Position numbers and translations under genes: made by a program
Shown: positions 17,940-26,289 of the stretch, in pieces
Position numbering within the stretch: the first letter of the stretch is position 1
How the letters are laid out: each line of letters opens with the position of its first letter
Source: Terriglobales bacterium
GTDB taxonomy: Bacteria; Acidobacteriota; Terriglobia; Terriglobales; Acidobacteriaceae
Length of the DNA: 56,157 nucleotides
Assembly (NCBI GenBank): GCA_035487355.1
Contig: DATHMF010000003.1
Coordinates: 1 to 56,157, forward strand
Direction of reading: 5' to 3'
Notes under the pieces: model-generated
What the model was told of the DNA's origin: nothing
The model's database searches: none
Seen by the model: the letters and a program-made list of their open reading frames with translations, nothing else

Positions 17940-18048
17940 TCGTTTTTCACCCATAGAAAACTAAACAGATGGCAGGTCTAAACTTTACTGGAAGTTGTTA
18001 AAACAGGCTACATTTTAAACTTGCTGTCCCTGTTGTGGCGCTCGCCAT

Positions 18049-18663
18049 CTATCCTGTGGTGAATAGATGGCCAAGCTTTTCTTTCTTGGTCTTCAGGTAA
18101 TTTTCAGAGTGGGAATGCGGTTCTACCTCGCAGGGGACGCGTTCGACCACGCGGACCCCGGCCCGCTCCAGGGCCGCGACTTTAGCAGGATTGTTCGAGA
18201 GCAGCCGCACCTGCTTGATCCCCAGCGATTTCAGGATCTCAGCCGGCAAGCCAAACTCGCGATGGTCGGCCTTGAAGCCCAGCTTCTCGTTGGCCTCCAC
18301 GGTATCAAGACCCTTGTCTTGCAGCTCGTAGGCCTGCAATTTGGCCATCAATCCGATCCCGCGCCCTTCCTGTTGCTCGTAAACCAGCACACCGGTCCCG
18401 GCCTCGGCGATCATGGCAAGGGCCATTTCAAGCTGTTGCCGGCAATCGCAACGCAGCGATCCGAAGACGTCTCCGGTAAGGCACTGCGAGTGCACGCGCA
18501 CCAGCGGGAGTGCATTGGCATAGTCGCCTAATACCAGGGCGACTGCGGTTTCCGGCTTGCCGCTTGCATCGTTTCCACCTTCAAAGCCAAGAATACGGAA
18601 GTGTCCCCAGCGCGTGGGAAAATCGGCCTCAGCTACCTTGCGTATTTTGGGAGAGCTGGACAT
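18049..18663 (-). CDS. ribA: GTP cyclohydrolase II
   Basis: First committed step of riboflavin synthesis: GTP to 2,5-diamino-6-ribosylamino-pyrimidinone phosphate plus formate and pyrophosphate. It is 204 residues, the size of stand-alone RibA rather than a RibBA fusion. The zinc site GDVFGSLRCDCRQQ supplies three cysteines with the spacing CxxxxxxxxxxCxC (first Cys in SQCLTGD). VYEQQEGRGIGLMAKLQAYELQD is the GTP-binding/catalytic segment and NPAKVAALERAGVRV closes the fold. It is not clustered with other riboflavin genes. Confidence 0.95.
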   Translation of the reverse strand: MSSSPKIRKVAEADFPTRWGHFRILGFEGGNDASGKPETAVALVLGDYANALPLVRVHSQCLTGDVFGSLRCDCRQQLEMALAMIAEAGTGVLVYEQQEGRGIGLMAKLQAYELQDKGLDTVEANEKLGFKADHREFGLPAEILKSLGIKQVRLLSNNPAKVAALERAGVRVVERVPCEVEPHSHSENYLKTKKEKLGHLFTTG

Positions 18664-18737
18664 CTGTATTCATTATATATACCCATAGGACAGCCGCAGG
18701 ATGGTCAGAAATTGTGTAAGAATAAGCATGACCCACC

Positions 18738-20132
18738 ATGGATCAGCGCCTCATACTGCTTACGCAACTGATCAAGCTGGGCGTGGCGGCCGCCATCGCC
18801 GGCGCATGGGTGCGCTCACGTGATTTCAAACGCCTGCTTTTTGCAGAACCCCCGTCTCTACAGAAGAAAATCTCTCTGGTGATGCTCTTCTCCATTCCCT
18901 ATGCGCTGGGGGTGTGGGTGCGGCAGATTGTCGGCAATTTTCTCGCCGCTGATCTTTCGTTTGAAGCCTCATTGCTGATGGGAGTGCTTGCCGGTCCCAT
19001 CGCCGGTGCAATTGGCGGAGGATTGGTCTCCGTTCCAGCGGTTTTGCACCAGGAATATCTCACACTGCCTTTCAACGTGGGCGTGGGGATTCTGGCCGGC
19101 ATCCTGCGCGATCTTGCCCGTGACCCGGAAGAGATATGGTCTTTTTCTCCGTTCATTGATCTCAGCGTGTATCGCTGGGTCCGCAAGATGGTACGCCGGC
19201 CGCACCTGGACTGGCAGATGGGCTTTTTCTTTCTCATTGTGTCCTTGCAATTTACTCGAATGGAACTGGGAAAGCACTTTCCCGGACGGATTTTCTATCT
19301 CCAACTTCCTCCGGGGCTTTCCTTTCAGGCAAAATTCTGGATTTCGGCTGCAATCTACGCCACCACCATCGCCGTGATTGCGATTCCGCTGAAGATCTTC
19401 AATGCCGTGCGCCTGGAGTTAAAGCTGCGCGAGCACGAGCGTCTTCTCCTGCAGGCCCGCATGGAGGCCCTGCAGAGCCAGATCAATCCGCATTTTCTGT
19501 TTAATACCTTGAATTCGGTTTCTTCTCTCGTGAGGGTGGACCCCGACACGGCCCGCGAACTCATCGTGAAGCTGGCCAATATTCTGCGGCGGCTGCTGCG
19601 CCAGACCGAGACTTTTGTTCCATTGCGGGAAGAGCTGGAGTTTGTTGACAACTACCTGGATATCGAGGTCGTGCGTTTCGGGCAGGACAAGCTACAGGTG
19701 GAAAAAGATATCCAGCCGGAATCGCTTTCTGCCATGGTTCCCAGCATGTTGTTGCAGCCGCTGGTGGAAAATGCCATCAAGCATGGCTTGGAGCCGAAGC
19801 TTGATGGAGGGAAGATCCTGTTGCGCAGCCGCCTCACGGAAGACCGATTGATTTTGTACATCGCCGACGACGGGATCGGCATGGATAAATCCCAGCCACC
19901 CGGCAGCACTCGTCCTGATAGCACCGGCATTGGCATGAGCAACGTCGCTGAGCGGCTCAAGGTCCTCTACGGCGATGTTGCTGAGATGGCCATCAACAGC
20001 GAGTATGGCATCGGAACACTGATTACGCTGGAGCTGCCTTTGATTGATGACCTCGCTGCCAGCGAACTCAGCCCACAATCTATACAGGCGCCGGGCAGCC
20101 TTTATCCTGCGCGCTCCAGTACCTTGCGGTAA
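18738..20132 (+). CDS. LytS-family sensor histidine kinase
   Basis: A membrane sensor kinase of the LytS/YehU (HisKA-less, His_kinase domain) type, 464 residues. The first about 220 residues are a multi-pass membrane region. The segment from about 50 to 130, with repeated GxxxG/GP turns, resembles the 5TM-LYT input domain. A coiled linker leads to the phosphoacceptor motif NPHFLFNTLN with His252, followed by the family signatures LREELEFVDNYLDIE, VPSMLLQPLVENAIKHG and a GHKL ATPase domain (IADDGIGMD; GIGMSNVAERL). No LytTR response regulator gene lies next to it, so it is an orphan. Its 3' end overlaps the convergent bshA 3' end by 31 bp. Confidence 0.93.
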   Translation: MDQRLILLTQLIKLGVAAAIAGAWVRSRDFKRLLFAEPPSLQKKISLVMLFSIPYALGVWVRQIVGNFLAADLSFEASLLMGVLAGPIAGAIGGGLVSVPAVLHQEYLTLPFNVGVGILAGILRDLARDPEEIWSFSPFIDLSVYRWVRKMVRRPHLDWQMGFFFLIVSLQFTRMELGKHFPGRIFYLQLPPGLSFQAKFWISAAIYATTIAVIAIPLKIFNAVRLELKLREHERLLLQARMEALQSQINPHFLFNTLNSVSSLVRVDPDTARELIVKLANILRRLLRQTETFVPLREELEFVDNYLDIEVVRFGQDKLQVEKDIQPESLSAMVPSMLLQPLVENAIKHGLEPKLDGGKILLRSRLTEDRLILYIADDGIGMDKSQPPGSTRPDSTGIGMSNVAERLKVLYGDVAEMAINSEYGIGTLITLELPLIDDLAASELSPQSIQAPGSLYPARSSTLR

Positions 20133-21250
20133 AAGTTTTCATACAGCGGGATTATCTTGGTTGAACAGAAGCGTGACTGCGCCTCAAAGCGCGCTGTCTG
20201 GCGCATGGCCTTCAGCTTCGATTCATCGGAAAGCACTTCGATGGCGTATTTCGCCATGGTCTCTACGTCTCCCACATCGGCGAGAAAGCCGCTGTGCCCA
20301 TGTTCAATGACTTCAGGCACTCCGCCAACGCGCGTAGCTACACAAGGAACTTCACACGCCATGGCTTCCAGCGCGGCCAGGCCAAAACTTTCCAGCTGAC
20401 TGGGCATCAGCATCAGATCGGCGACGCCAAGCTTTTCCTGCACCCGATCCTGTTTGCCTAAAAAGATTACCCGGTCGAGTATGCCTTTTTGCGTTGCCAT
20501 CCACTCTGCGACAGAACGGTCGGGCCCATCCCCGATCATCAGCAGCCGGGAGGGAACTTTTTTCTGTACCCGGTCAAAAATCTCTACCACATCCTGCAGC
20601 CGCTTCACCGGACGAAAATTGGAAAGATGCACGAGAAGACGCTCATCAGGTTTGGCAAATTGGGCGCGGTTTTCTGCCGCTTTGGGATCGCGACGGTAGA
20701 GGTCGCAGTTCACGAAGTTGGGAATCACTTCGATGGGATTGTGGATGTCGAATTCCAATATCGTCCGGTCACGCAGGTAGCGCGAGATGGAAGTCACCCC
20801 GTCGCTCTCCTCGATGGCGTAGCGGGTGATGGGAAGATAAGACCTGTCAGCTCCGACCACTGTAATATCCGTACCGTGCAAGGTAGTAACAAACGGCAAT
20901 TTTTTGCGTACCAAGGTGGTCGGCGAAGCCAACAACTGCCGCGCGAGCAGAGCGCTCACCGAGTGGGGAATGGCATAGTGGACGTGCAGGATATCAAGAT
21001 CGTAGATTTGTGCCACTTCAGCCATGCGCGTGGCCAGCGCCAGATCATAGGGCGGATACTCAAACAGCGGATAGCGCGATACCTCAACTTCGTGGTAGTG
21101 GATTTGGGGGTGGCCCGTGCTCAGACGAATGGGTTGAGAGTAAGTAATGAAGTGAACATCATGGCCGCGGTCTGCCAGTTCCATGCCCAGTTCGGTGCCT
21201 ACAACTCCGCTCCCACCGTAGGTGGGGTAGCAGGTAATTCCGATCTTCAT
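20102..21250 (-). CDS. bshA: N-acetyl-alpha-D-glucosaminyl L-malate synthase (BshA-type glycosyltransferase)
   Basis: A GT4-family retaining glycosyltransferase predicted to join N-acetylglucosamine from UDP-GlcNAc to L-malate, the first step in bacillithiol synthesis. At 382 residues it follows BshA closely: start [58 protein letters not shown], and the nucleotide-sugar motif [33 protein letters not shown] with the conserved glutamate. bshB and bshC are not in this window; the nearby YdjC-type deacetylase is a different family from BshB. Other GT4 specificities cannot be wholly excluded. Confidence 0.88.
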   Translation of the reverse strand: MKIGITCYPTYGGSGVVGTELGMELADRGHDVHFITYSQPIRLSTGHPQIHYHEVEVSRYPLFEYPPYDLALATRMAEVAQIYDLDILHVHYAIPHSVSALLARQLLASPTTLVRKKLPFVTTLHGTDITVVGADRSYLPITRYAIEESDGVTSISRYLRDRTILEFDIHNPIEVIPNFVNCDLYRRDPKAAENRAQFAKPDERLLVHLSNFRPVKRLQDVVEIFDRVQKKVPSRLLMIGDGPDRSVAEWMATQKGILDRVIFLGKQDRVQEKLGVADLMLMPSQLESFGLAALEAMACEVPCVATRVGGVPEVIEHGHSGFLADVGDVETMAKYAIEVLSDESKLKAMRQTARFEAQSRFCSTKIIPLYENFYRKVLERAG

Positions 21251-21441
21251 GCGGCTCGCTGTCCTCGCTCATGATTTTGATGATCAAAAAGCAGTCAGGC
21301 AAGTATAGATGGTTTGAGATGGGGAAGGATTCAGAAATCCAGTACTCAGAATTGCAGTGCTCAGTACTCGGTACTCAGATCGTTCACACATCCATCGGAG
21401 TGTTAAGGATATGAAAGTTCAAGACCTTCGCGCCAACGGGT
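21251..21441. repeat. AGTACTC reiterated stretch
   Basis: The gap upstream of bshA contains the tandem-like words CAGTACTCAG, CAGTGCTCAGTACTCGGTACTCAG at about 21339-21379. Similar CAGTCAG/ACTCAG words occur at about 6695-6720. No gene is seen. Confidence 0.45.
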
Positions 21442-21717
21442 CTAGCCTATGCGCTTAGCACCCTTGTCAGTAATCTTCAGCTTCATGTTTTCCAATTCGT
21501 TCATTACAACTCCATTGACAAATAGCTCTCGCCATCGCCATTTTGGCACTTCGGCCTCGTCAATTGTGAGAAGACGAACGTCACCGTTTGACAGCAGGCC
21601 GAAGGTTCCCTGCATGAATGCTTGGGCATTTGGATAAAGCTCGCGGATGAGCGTTAGGGGCAGATCTCCGCCGAGCAATTGGTCCAGTGTCTCAAGTTCT
21701 AGTGACAACATCGTCAT
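21442..21717 (-). CDS. 91-residue hypothetical protein, translationally coupled to the deacetylase
   Basis: A small soluble protein starting with ATG inside the ATGA overlap with the stop of the YdjC/HpnK gene, so its translation is probably coupled to it. The sequence mixes hydrophobic and charged residues (LELETLDQLLGGDLPLTLIRELYPNAQAFMQGTFGLLSNGDVRLLT in separate elements) and has a WRWRE motif. I recognise no domain. The overlap is the main reason to believe it is real, and suggests a role linked to the deacetylase. Confidence 0.65.
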   Translation of the reverse strand: MTMLSLELETLDQLLGGDLPLTLIRELYPNAQAFMQGTFGLLSNGDVRLLTIDEAEVPKWRWRELFVNGVVMNELENMKLKITDKGAKRIG

Positions 21718-22592
21718 AGCTCTCTGTACGAAATCAATTCAATCCCATGCCGTTGCAAGGTAGCGCGCGACGCCTCGGATGTAAGTATCTGCATCTCTAC
21801 ATCGCGAGAGCTACGCAGACGTGTGCTGATTTTTTCCAAATCGGCGTCGTGGTAGCCCGGGTGGCAAACGAACTCCCAGGTTCCTTCCGGGATGCATCCA
21901 ATCACGGCGTCAAACAGCTCTTGGGTGAGCGCACCGGTCACCACAACGCCAAAGCTGCCATCGGGTGTAATCATGCCGTGTGCCTTGACCTGTTTTTTGA
22001 ATTGTTCAGCATAATGGCGGAGAATGCCGACCTCGGTGTAACGCGTCCACAGTTTAGGACGGCGCATCAAATGCGCGTAAGCCAGGGTCTTAATAGGGCC
22101 GAAAGGGTTGCGCACGGCGCGCACTCCACACTCTCGTGCTACTGCAAGTAATGGTTTAAAGATTGCGGGAAAGATATGGGTGTGCTTGTGGCTATCCACA
22201 TGAGAAACAGAGATGCCAGCGGCCTGCACTTTACGGATCTGCGCCGCTATTTCGGCGGCGATCTCCTCTTCTTGCAGACGCCCTCGCCAGGCTGCGGTTA
22301 CGAAAGATATGAGGCTTTCACGAAACTGATTCGTGTTCCCATTTGGTAAAAGCAGAGTAGGAACTTTCTCGGGCGGAGATACGGGAGGGCCATCCACCAG
22401 AACTACATGGCATCCGACACTGAGATTTGGGTTCTCTCCAGCCATCCTGGCTGCCTCGGCGAAGGCCTGCGAGTTCGCCATCAGCGTGGATGAAGTCACA
22501 ATGCCTCTCCGGTGAGAGTCGGCGATGGCGCGGTTCACGCCTGAGGTCAGGCCGAAGTCATCGGCATTGATAATGAGGCGTCGCACTGCCAT
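21714..22592 (-). CDS. YdjC/ChbG/HpnK-family carbohydrate deacetylase
   Basis: A metal-dependent N-deacetylase of the YdjC fold, 292 residues. The N-terminal metal motif is LIINADDFG (Asp11/Asp12), and the histidine pair lies in HVDSHKHTHIFP. A Gly/His-rich late motif, VCHPGYHD, completes the site. Family members deacetylate chitooligosaccharides (ChbG) or hopanoid-linked N-acetylglucosamine (HpnK). The stretch VTSSTLMANSQAFAEAA is typical of the HpnK side, but no hopanoid genes are beside it, so the substrate is open. It precedes and overlaps a 91-residue gene. Confidence 0.88.
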   Translation of the reverse strand: MAVRRLIINADDFGLTSGVNRAIADSHRRGIVTSSTLMANSQAFAEAARMAGENPNLSVGCHVVLVDGPPVSPPEKVPTLLLPNGNTNQFRESLISFVTAAWRGRLQEEEIAAEIAAQIRKVQAAGISVSHVDSHKHTHIFPAIFKPLLAVARECGVRAVRNPFGPIKTLAYAHLMRRPKLWTRYTEVGILRHYAEQFKKQVKAHGMITPDGSFGVVVTGALTQELFDAVIGCIPEGTWEFVCHPGYHDADLEKISTRLRSSRDVEMQILTSEASRATLQRHGIELISYREL

Positions 22593-22643
22593 GGCTGGCA
22601 GTTTAGCAAAAGAAGGCAGCTCGCGTGGCAGTGACGGGAATTC

Positions 22644-23120
22644 TTAAGCGCTCTGCCCGACTTTTTCCTGCAAGTTTTTCAGTCGCTCAATTTCTTCTGG
22701 AGAAAACATGCTTCCCCGGCAGCTTCCTGCGCCGCAAGAACAGGGTGCCGGATCATCCTCTTCGCCGTCGTAAAGATTGTAGTCGTAGGTGATCTCTTCG
22801 CCGGGAGCGATGTCGCGGATGGAAATGATCCATACGCGCCCGTCAATTTCATCAGTCTCGCAGTTCGGATCGCAGGAGTGATTGATGAAAGCAGCCATGC
22901 CGTGGCCATCAATCACGGTCTTGCCATCTTCCATGCCAAACAGGTAGGTGACCTCACGGTGCTCGTAGCGGTTGTCACCCTCTTCCGGGGAGATGCGCTC
23001 GCCGGTATACTCCACCACTTTGGTTTTGGCGGGAATTGGGGCAGTGGCATAGCAGCCAACAGCATGGATGTCTGAGGATCGAAGTATGAGGCCCATGGTT
23101 TTGAACTTTCGATTATTCAC
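22644..23120 (-). CDS. SET-domain protein (lysine methyltransferase-like)
   Basis: A 158-residue stand-alone SET domain. Visible are the N-terminal strand IHAVGCYATAPIPAKTKVVEYTGE, the pseudoknot motifs FINHSCDPNC (S-adenosylmethionine binding) and GEEITYDYNL (catalytic Tyr), and a post-SET zinc cluster CSCGAGSCRG. Length and motif order match small bacterial and chlamydial SET proteins. These transfer methyl groups from S-adenosylmethionine to protein lysines; the bacterial substrate is unknown. Its 5' end overlaps the end of a 70-residue frame by 8 bp. An internal ATG nine codons in is also possible. Confidence 0.9.
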   Translation of the reverse strand: MNNRKFKTMGLILRSSDIHAVGCYATAPIPAKTKVVEYTGERISPEEGDNRYEHREVTYLFGMEDGKTVIDGHGMAAFINHSCDPNCETDEIDGRVWIISIRDIAPGEEITYDYNLYDGEEDDPAPCSCGAGSCRGSMFSPEEIERLKNLQEKVGQSA

Positions 23121-23325
23121 ATTGATGTTGGATCAGGTGTTGTGAAATTTTTCCGGAGAGGGCTGAAATCTTGTTTTTAAGAAAAGGTTCGAAATCAGAG
23201 CGGACACCTCGACCGAGACTTTTATTCTCCCGGGCGTGCGCTCGGGCTTTTCCACGCTTCTCCCGAAGGAGCTTGAAAAGCTCGTGCGCCTCTTGCCGCA
23301 TCTTTTCCAATTCTGAGCAAGCCAT
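23113..23325 (-). CDS. 70-residue charged helical hypothetical protein
   Basis: A short, Lys/Arg/Glu-rich sequence predicted mostly helical (ELEKMRQEAHELFKLLREKR at the start). It directly precedes and overlaps the SET gene by 8 bp, an arrangement that often means coupled expression. No ribosome-binding site is clear and no family is recognised. If real, its lysine-rich body would be an obvious thing to compare as a partner or substrate of the SET enzyme; that is speculation. Confidence 0.45.
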   Translation of the reverse strand: MACSELEKMRQEAHELFKLLREKRGKARAHARENKSLGRGVRSDFEPFLKNKISALSGKISQHLIQHQCE

Positions 23326-23497
23326 AGGATGAGTATACCTGCAAGCCTGCAGAACTTCGTGCCTCTTGTTGTTTGGTACTGGTCTACCGTTTGGGCTGAA
23401 ACGGCGAGGAATTCGGAGCGCGCTTCCTCCCCGATTGGTAAAATCTTCGCTGGTCCACGTTTTACCAGGACCACGTTAGAAAACAGGAGATCGGAAT

Positions 23498-24061
23498 ATG
23501 CAAGCTGAACTGGAAAATCGCGAAGAAGTACGGATGTCTCTGTGGAAGCCAGTGTTCTTTATCAGCATAGTGCTGCTCGTACTGGCGCCAGCCTATGCAA
23601 AAGGCAAAGCTCCAAAACCGGTAACTGTGAATCTGCAAAATGCCCAAGGTCAGAGCGTTGGCACAGCCACGCTCTCCCAAGCTACTAACGGAGTAAAAAT
23701 CAAACTTAATTTGCGTGGACTGCCTCCCGGTGAACACGGCATCCACGTCCATCAAAATGCCAAGTGCGAAGGGCCGGATTTCAAATCAGCCGGCGGACAC
23801 TTCAATCCCGACGGAAAGCATCACGGCTTGCAGAACCCTGATGGGCCGCACGCCGGCGATATTCCTAACTTCACTGTGGACGCCAAGGGCAAGTCGAAGG
23901 CTACCGTGATTGCTCCGAATGTGACGCTGGGGGATGACGCTCATTCCGTTTTCACCGGTGGTGGCACGGCGCTCGTGATCCATGCTAAGGCCGATGATGG
24001 GAAGACTGATCCTTCAGGAAACTCAGGTGACCGAATCGCCTGCGGCGTGATCACAAAATAG
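23498..24061 (+). CDS. sodC: Secreted Cu/Zn superoxide dismutase
   Basis: Periplasmic superoxide dismutase, 187 residues. AGGAGA seven bases upstream supports the ATG at 23498. The cytosolic lead of about 12 residues is followed by a signal peptide ([22 protein letters not shown]). The mature domain has every metal site: the copper pair HGIHVH, the disulfide Cys in AKCE, the zinc loop [10 protein letters not shown]...PHAGDIPN, the last copper His in VIHAKADDG, and the closing GDRIACGVI with the partner Cys and near it the active-site Arg. It should detoxify superoxide outside the cytoplasm. Its end is 10 bp from the convergent ThiF-family gene. Confidence 0.95.
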   Translation: MQAELENREEVRMSLWKPVFFISIVLLVLAPAYAKGKAPKPVTVNLQNAQGQSVGTATLSQATNGVKIKLNLRGLPPGEHGIHVHQNAKCEGPDFKSAGGHFNPDGKHHGLQNPDGPHAGDIPNFTVDAKGKSKATVIAPNVTLGDDAHSVFTGGGTALVIHAKADDGKTDPSGNSGDRIACGVITK

Positions 24062-24071
24062 AAGCTGGGTC

Positions 24072-25100
24072 TTACGATCCTACGAACCGCGCGTACAAGC
24101 TGCGGGCGACACCGGTATCGGTTGTTCCTTTGATAATGGCGCGGCCATCGGGGAAGAGAGTCATCTCGTAGGGGTCGCGCCAGAATTTCAGTACAAACTC
24201 ATTGTGCTTCACCGTGCCGTGAGGCGTCAGCTTGCGGCTCATCTCGGTGAAGTCCACGGGGCGGTGCTGCTCGTGGATCTGCACAGAGTTACGTCCGCAT
24301 AGAGTAATATGCGGCCGGCCCTCTCCCGCCAGATAAACAAACTCGCGCTGCTGGCAGACCGTGCACTGCTCGCGAGGACGCTCAGCGTTGATCTCCGCGC
24401 GTTCATTCGTCCAAGCATCCCAGGAGAGCAGGGTGCGGCGCAGCTTGTCTTTCGCTCCGAGCAGGATTTTGATGGCTTCGGTCGCCTCTATGGACGCCGC
24501 CAGATTGACTGCAGAATTTAAAATGCCTGCTGTGTCGCAGGTTTCTACCATTCCAGCAGGCGCCTGGGGGAACATGCACGCCAGGCAAGCGGTCTCGCCG
24601 GGAATAATATTCATGGTGAGGCAATAACTGCCCACAGCGGCGGCGTAGATCCAGGGTTTACTTTTGCTCACGGCAAAATCGTTGATCAGATAACGAGTTT
24701 CGAAGTTGTCGGTAGCATCGAGCAGCAAATCGGATGCGTCTAACAGAGGTCCGATGTTTTCCGGAGTCAGGTCGGCTACCTCTGGGTACACCTGAATTGC
24801 AGAATTGAAGCTGGCTATCTTGCGGGCGGCGGCCAGGGCCTTGGGCAGTGATTCCCGTGCATCGGCCTCGTCAAACAGGCATTGGCGTTGCAGGTTGCTG
24901 GACTCAACATAATCGCGGTCAATAATCCGCATTTCACCAATACCGGCGCGCGCCAGCAGGGAAGCAACTGCGGAGCCGGTCGCACCGCATCCAATCACAG
25001 CGATTTTCGCGGATGCCAACTTCTGCTGCCCCTCCCGGCCAATGGGGGGGAAGAGCACCTGGCGTGAATAGCGCTCATCAAAGTTATGGTCATGAGACAT
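24072..25100 (-). CDS. MoeB/ThiF/HesA-family E1-like adenylyltransferase
   Basis: Activates the C-terminal glycine of a ubiquitin-like sulfur carrier by adenylation, in molybdopterin, thiamine or cysteine synthesis. It is 342 residues. The ATP-binding GCGATG is at 37-42, the arginine-containing DRDYVESSNLQRQ follows, zinc pairs are CLAC (172-175) and CTVC (246-249), and the candidate catalytic cysteine is Cys188 in ETCDTAG. Many MoeB homologues end with a rhodanese domain; here the final about 80 residues are a different small domain without a rhodanese CxxxxR loop. No moaD/thiS-like carrier gene is adjacent, so the pathway is uncertain. Confidence 0.88.
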   Translation of the reverse strand: MSHDHNFDERYSRQVLFPPIGREGQQKLASAKIAVIGCGATGSAVASLLARAGIGEMRIIDRDYVESSNLQRQCLFDEADARESLPKALAAARKIASFNSAIQVYPEVADLTPENIGPLLDASDLLLDATDNFETRYLINDFAVSKSKPWIYAAAVGSYCLTMNIIPGETACLACMFPQAPAGMVETCDTAGILNSAVNLAASIEATEAIKILLGAKDKLRRTLLSWDAWTNERAEINAERPREQCTVCQQREFVYLAGEGRPHITLCGRNSVQIHEQHRPVDFTEMSRKLTPHGTVKHNEFVLKFWRDPYEMTLFPDGRAIIKGTTDTGVARSLYARFVGS

Positions 25101-25246
25101 ATTGGTTATGAGACATGTGGCAGCTTCGCGAGTAGACCCGCTAACAATTTATTATAGAAGGTTGGCCTGAAGAGTAACTCCGTCAAAGGTGAAGGAAATA
25201 TTTAGTTTTTGCGGATAAGTAACAGGGCACGACTCGAGAGTTTTGA

Positions 25247-25570
25247 AAAGAAGAGGCTTCAGCCGCCAATGCAATCCTGGGGCAGGCCTTGAACTACGAG
25301 CTCAGCAACCGGGTGCAACGGCTGTTTGGCGCAAGCCGCATTAAGATAGATCCGCAGGTTGGAGAGCCGGGGACCCCAAATGCGCGGCTTACGGTCGAGC
25401 AGGAAGTTTCTGACAAAGTCACGCTCACGTATATCACGAACCTTTCTCAATCGGCGCAGCAGGTGATACAGGTCGAAATTCAAATCAACAAAAACCTTTC
25501 GCTGGTCGGACTGCGCGATCAGTATGGAGTCGTAGGATTTGATTTCAGAATTCGCCAGCGTAAACGATAA
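25247..25570 (+). pseudogene. Orphan C-terminal fragment of a TamB/DUF490-like gene
   Basis: The frame is open from just after a TGA at 25244-25246 and encodes about 107 residues. They match the very end of TamB-family (DUF490) translocation/assembly proteins: ILGQALNYELSNRVQRLFG, SRIKIDP, ARLTVEQEVSDKVTLTYITN, QVIQVEIQINKNLSLVGLRD and GFDFRIRQRKR. A real TamB protein is over 1000 residues, with a signal anchor and long beta-helical repeats, all missing here. The likely-looking TTG at 25289 would cut the domain in two. I read it as a deletion remnant rather than a functional short gene. Confidence 0.8.
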
Positions 25571-25596
25571 TCAACATAGGCATAGATGGAGGTACG

Positions 25597-26259
25597 ATGG
25601 CAGGTGAGACCAATGCCGATCCGTGGCAACTCCCGCGCCTGACCATGGTTGCAACGCAACTGCGGAATCGCGGCATCCGTGATGAACGGGTGCTGGCTGC
25701 CATGGAGCGCGTGCCACGCCATCTGTTTGTCCCTGCGGACAAGCTGCGGCAAGCTTACGACGATCAGCCTGTCCCTATCGAAGCTGAGCAAACCATCTCC
25801 CAGCCCTACATTGTGGCTGCAATGCTGGAAGCGGTGCACCTGAGTCCTGAAGATATCGTTCTCGAAGTCGGTACCGGCTCGGGATATCAAACTGCACTGT
25901 TGGCCGAGTTGGTGGCGCGTGTCTACTCCGTCGAGCGCTACGCACTGCTGGCGAATTCAGCAGAACAACGGTTAAGGGATCTTGGCTACAGCAATGTTGA
26001 AATCGCGGTGGGTGACGGCACGCTCGGGCTACCGCAACACGCGCCTTATGATGTCATCGTTGTTGCTGCGGCCGCTCCCCACGTTCCGCAGCCGTTGTTG
26101 CAGCAGCTCAAAGAAGGCGGACGGCTTATTGTTCCCGTAGGTAGCCCTGAAAATCAGCAGCTCCAGCTCTTACGCAAGCAGGCAGGCGGATTGCTAACCA
26201 CGTTGCTCGACGGTTGCCGTTTCGTGCCTCTTATCGGAGCAGAGGGTTACAAAACTTAA
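25597..26259 (+). CDS. pcm: Protein-L-isoaspartate O-methyltransferase
   Basis: Repairs isomerised aspartyl residues in aged proteins with S-adenosylmethionine. It is 220 residues, family length. RVPRHLFVP and QTISQPYIVAAMLEA are the family-specific N-terminal segments; VLEVGTGSGYQTALLAELV is methyltransferase motif I, and LKEGGRLIVPVG is the later core strand. The ATG at 25597 follows GGAGG, giving a good ribosome site. It comes 27 bp after the TamB-like remnant, so an original operon with a full-length upstream gene may have been broken. Confidence 0.95.
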   Translation: MAGETNADPWQLPRLTMVATQLRNRGIRDERVLAAMERVPRHLFVPADKLRQAYDDQPVPIEAEQTISQPYIVAAMLEAVHLSPEDIVLEVGTGSGYQTALLAELVARVYSVERYALLANSAEQRLRDLGYSNVEIAVGDGTLGLPQHAPYDVIVVAAAAPHVPQPLLQQLKEGGRLIVPVGSPENQQLQLLRKQAGGLLTTLLDGCRFVPLIGAEGYKT

Positions 26260-26289
26260 CAAATTAAAGTGGCATATCTTCATCTAAAT

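Noticed and set aside
20489..21274. A 261-codon frame antisense to bshA
   Set aside because: Mirror of bshA codons; no recognisable domain.
21714..22592. YdjC-type gene as bshB beside bshA
   Set aside because: It belongs to the YdjC fold (NADDFG) and not the LmbE-like BshB family; kept only as a testable idea.
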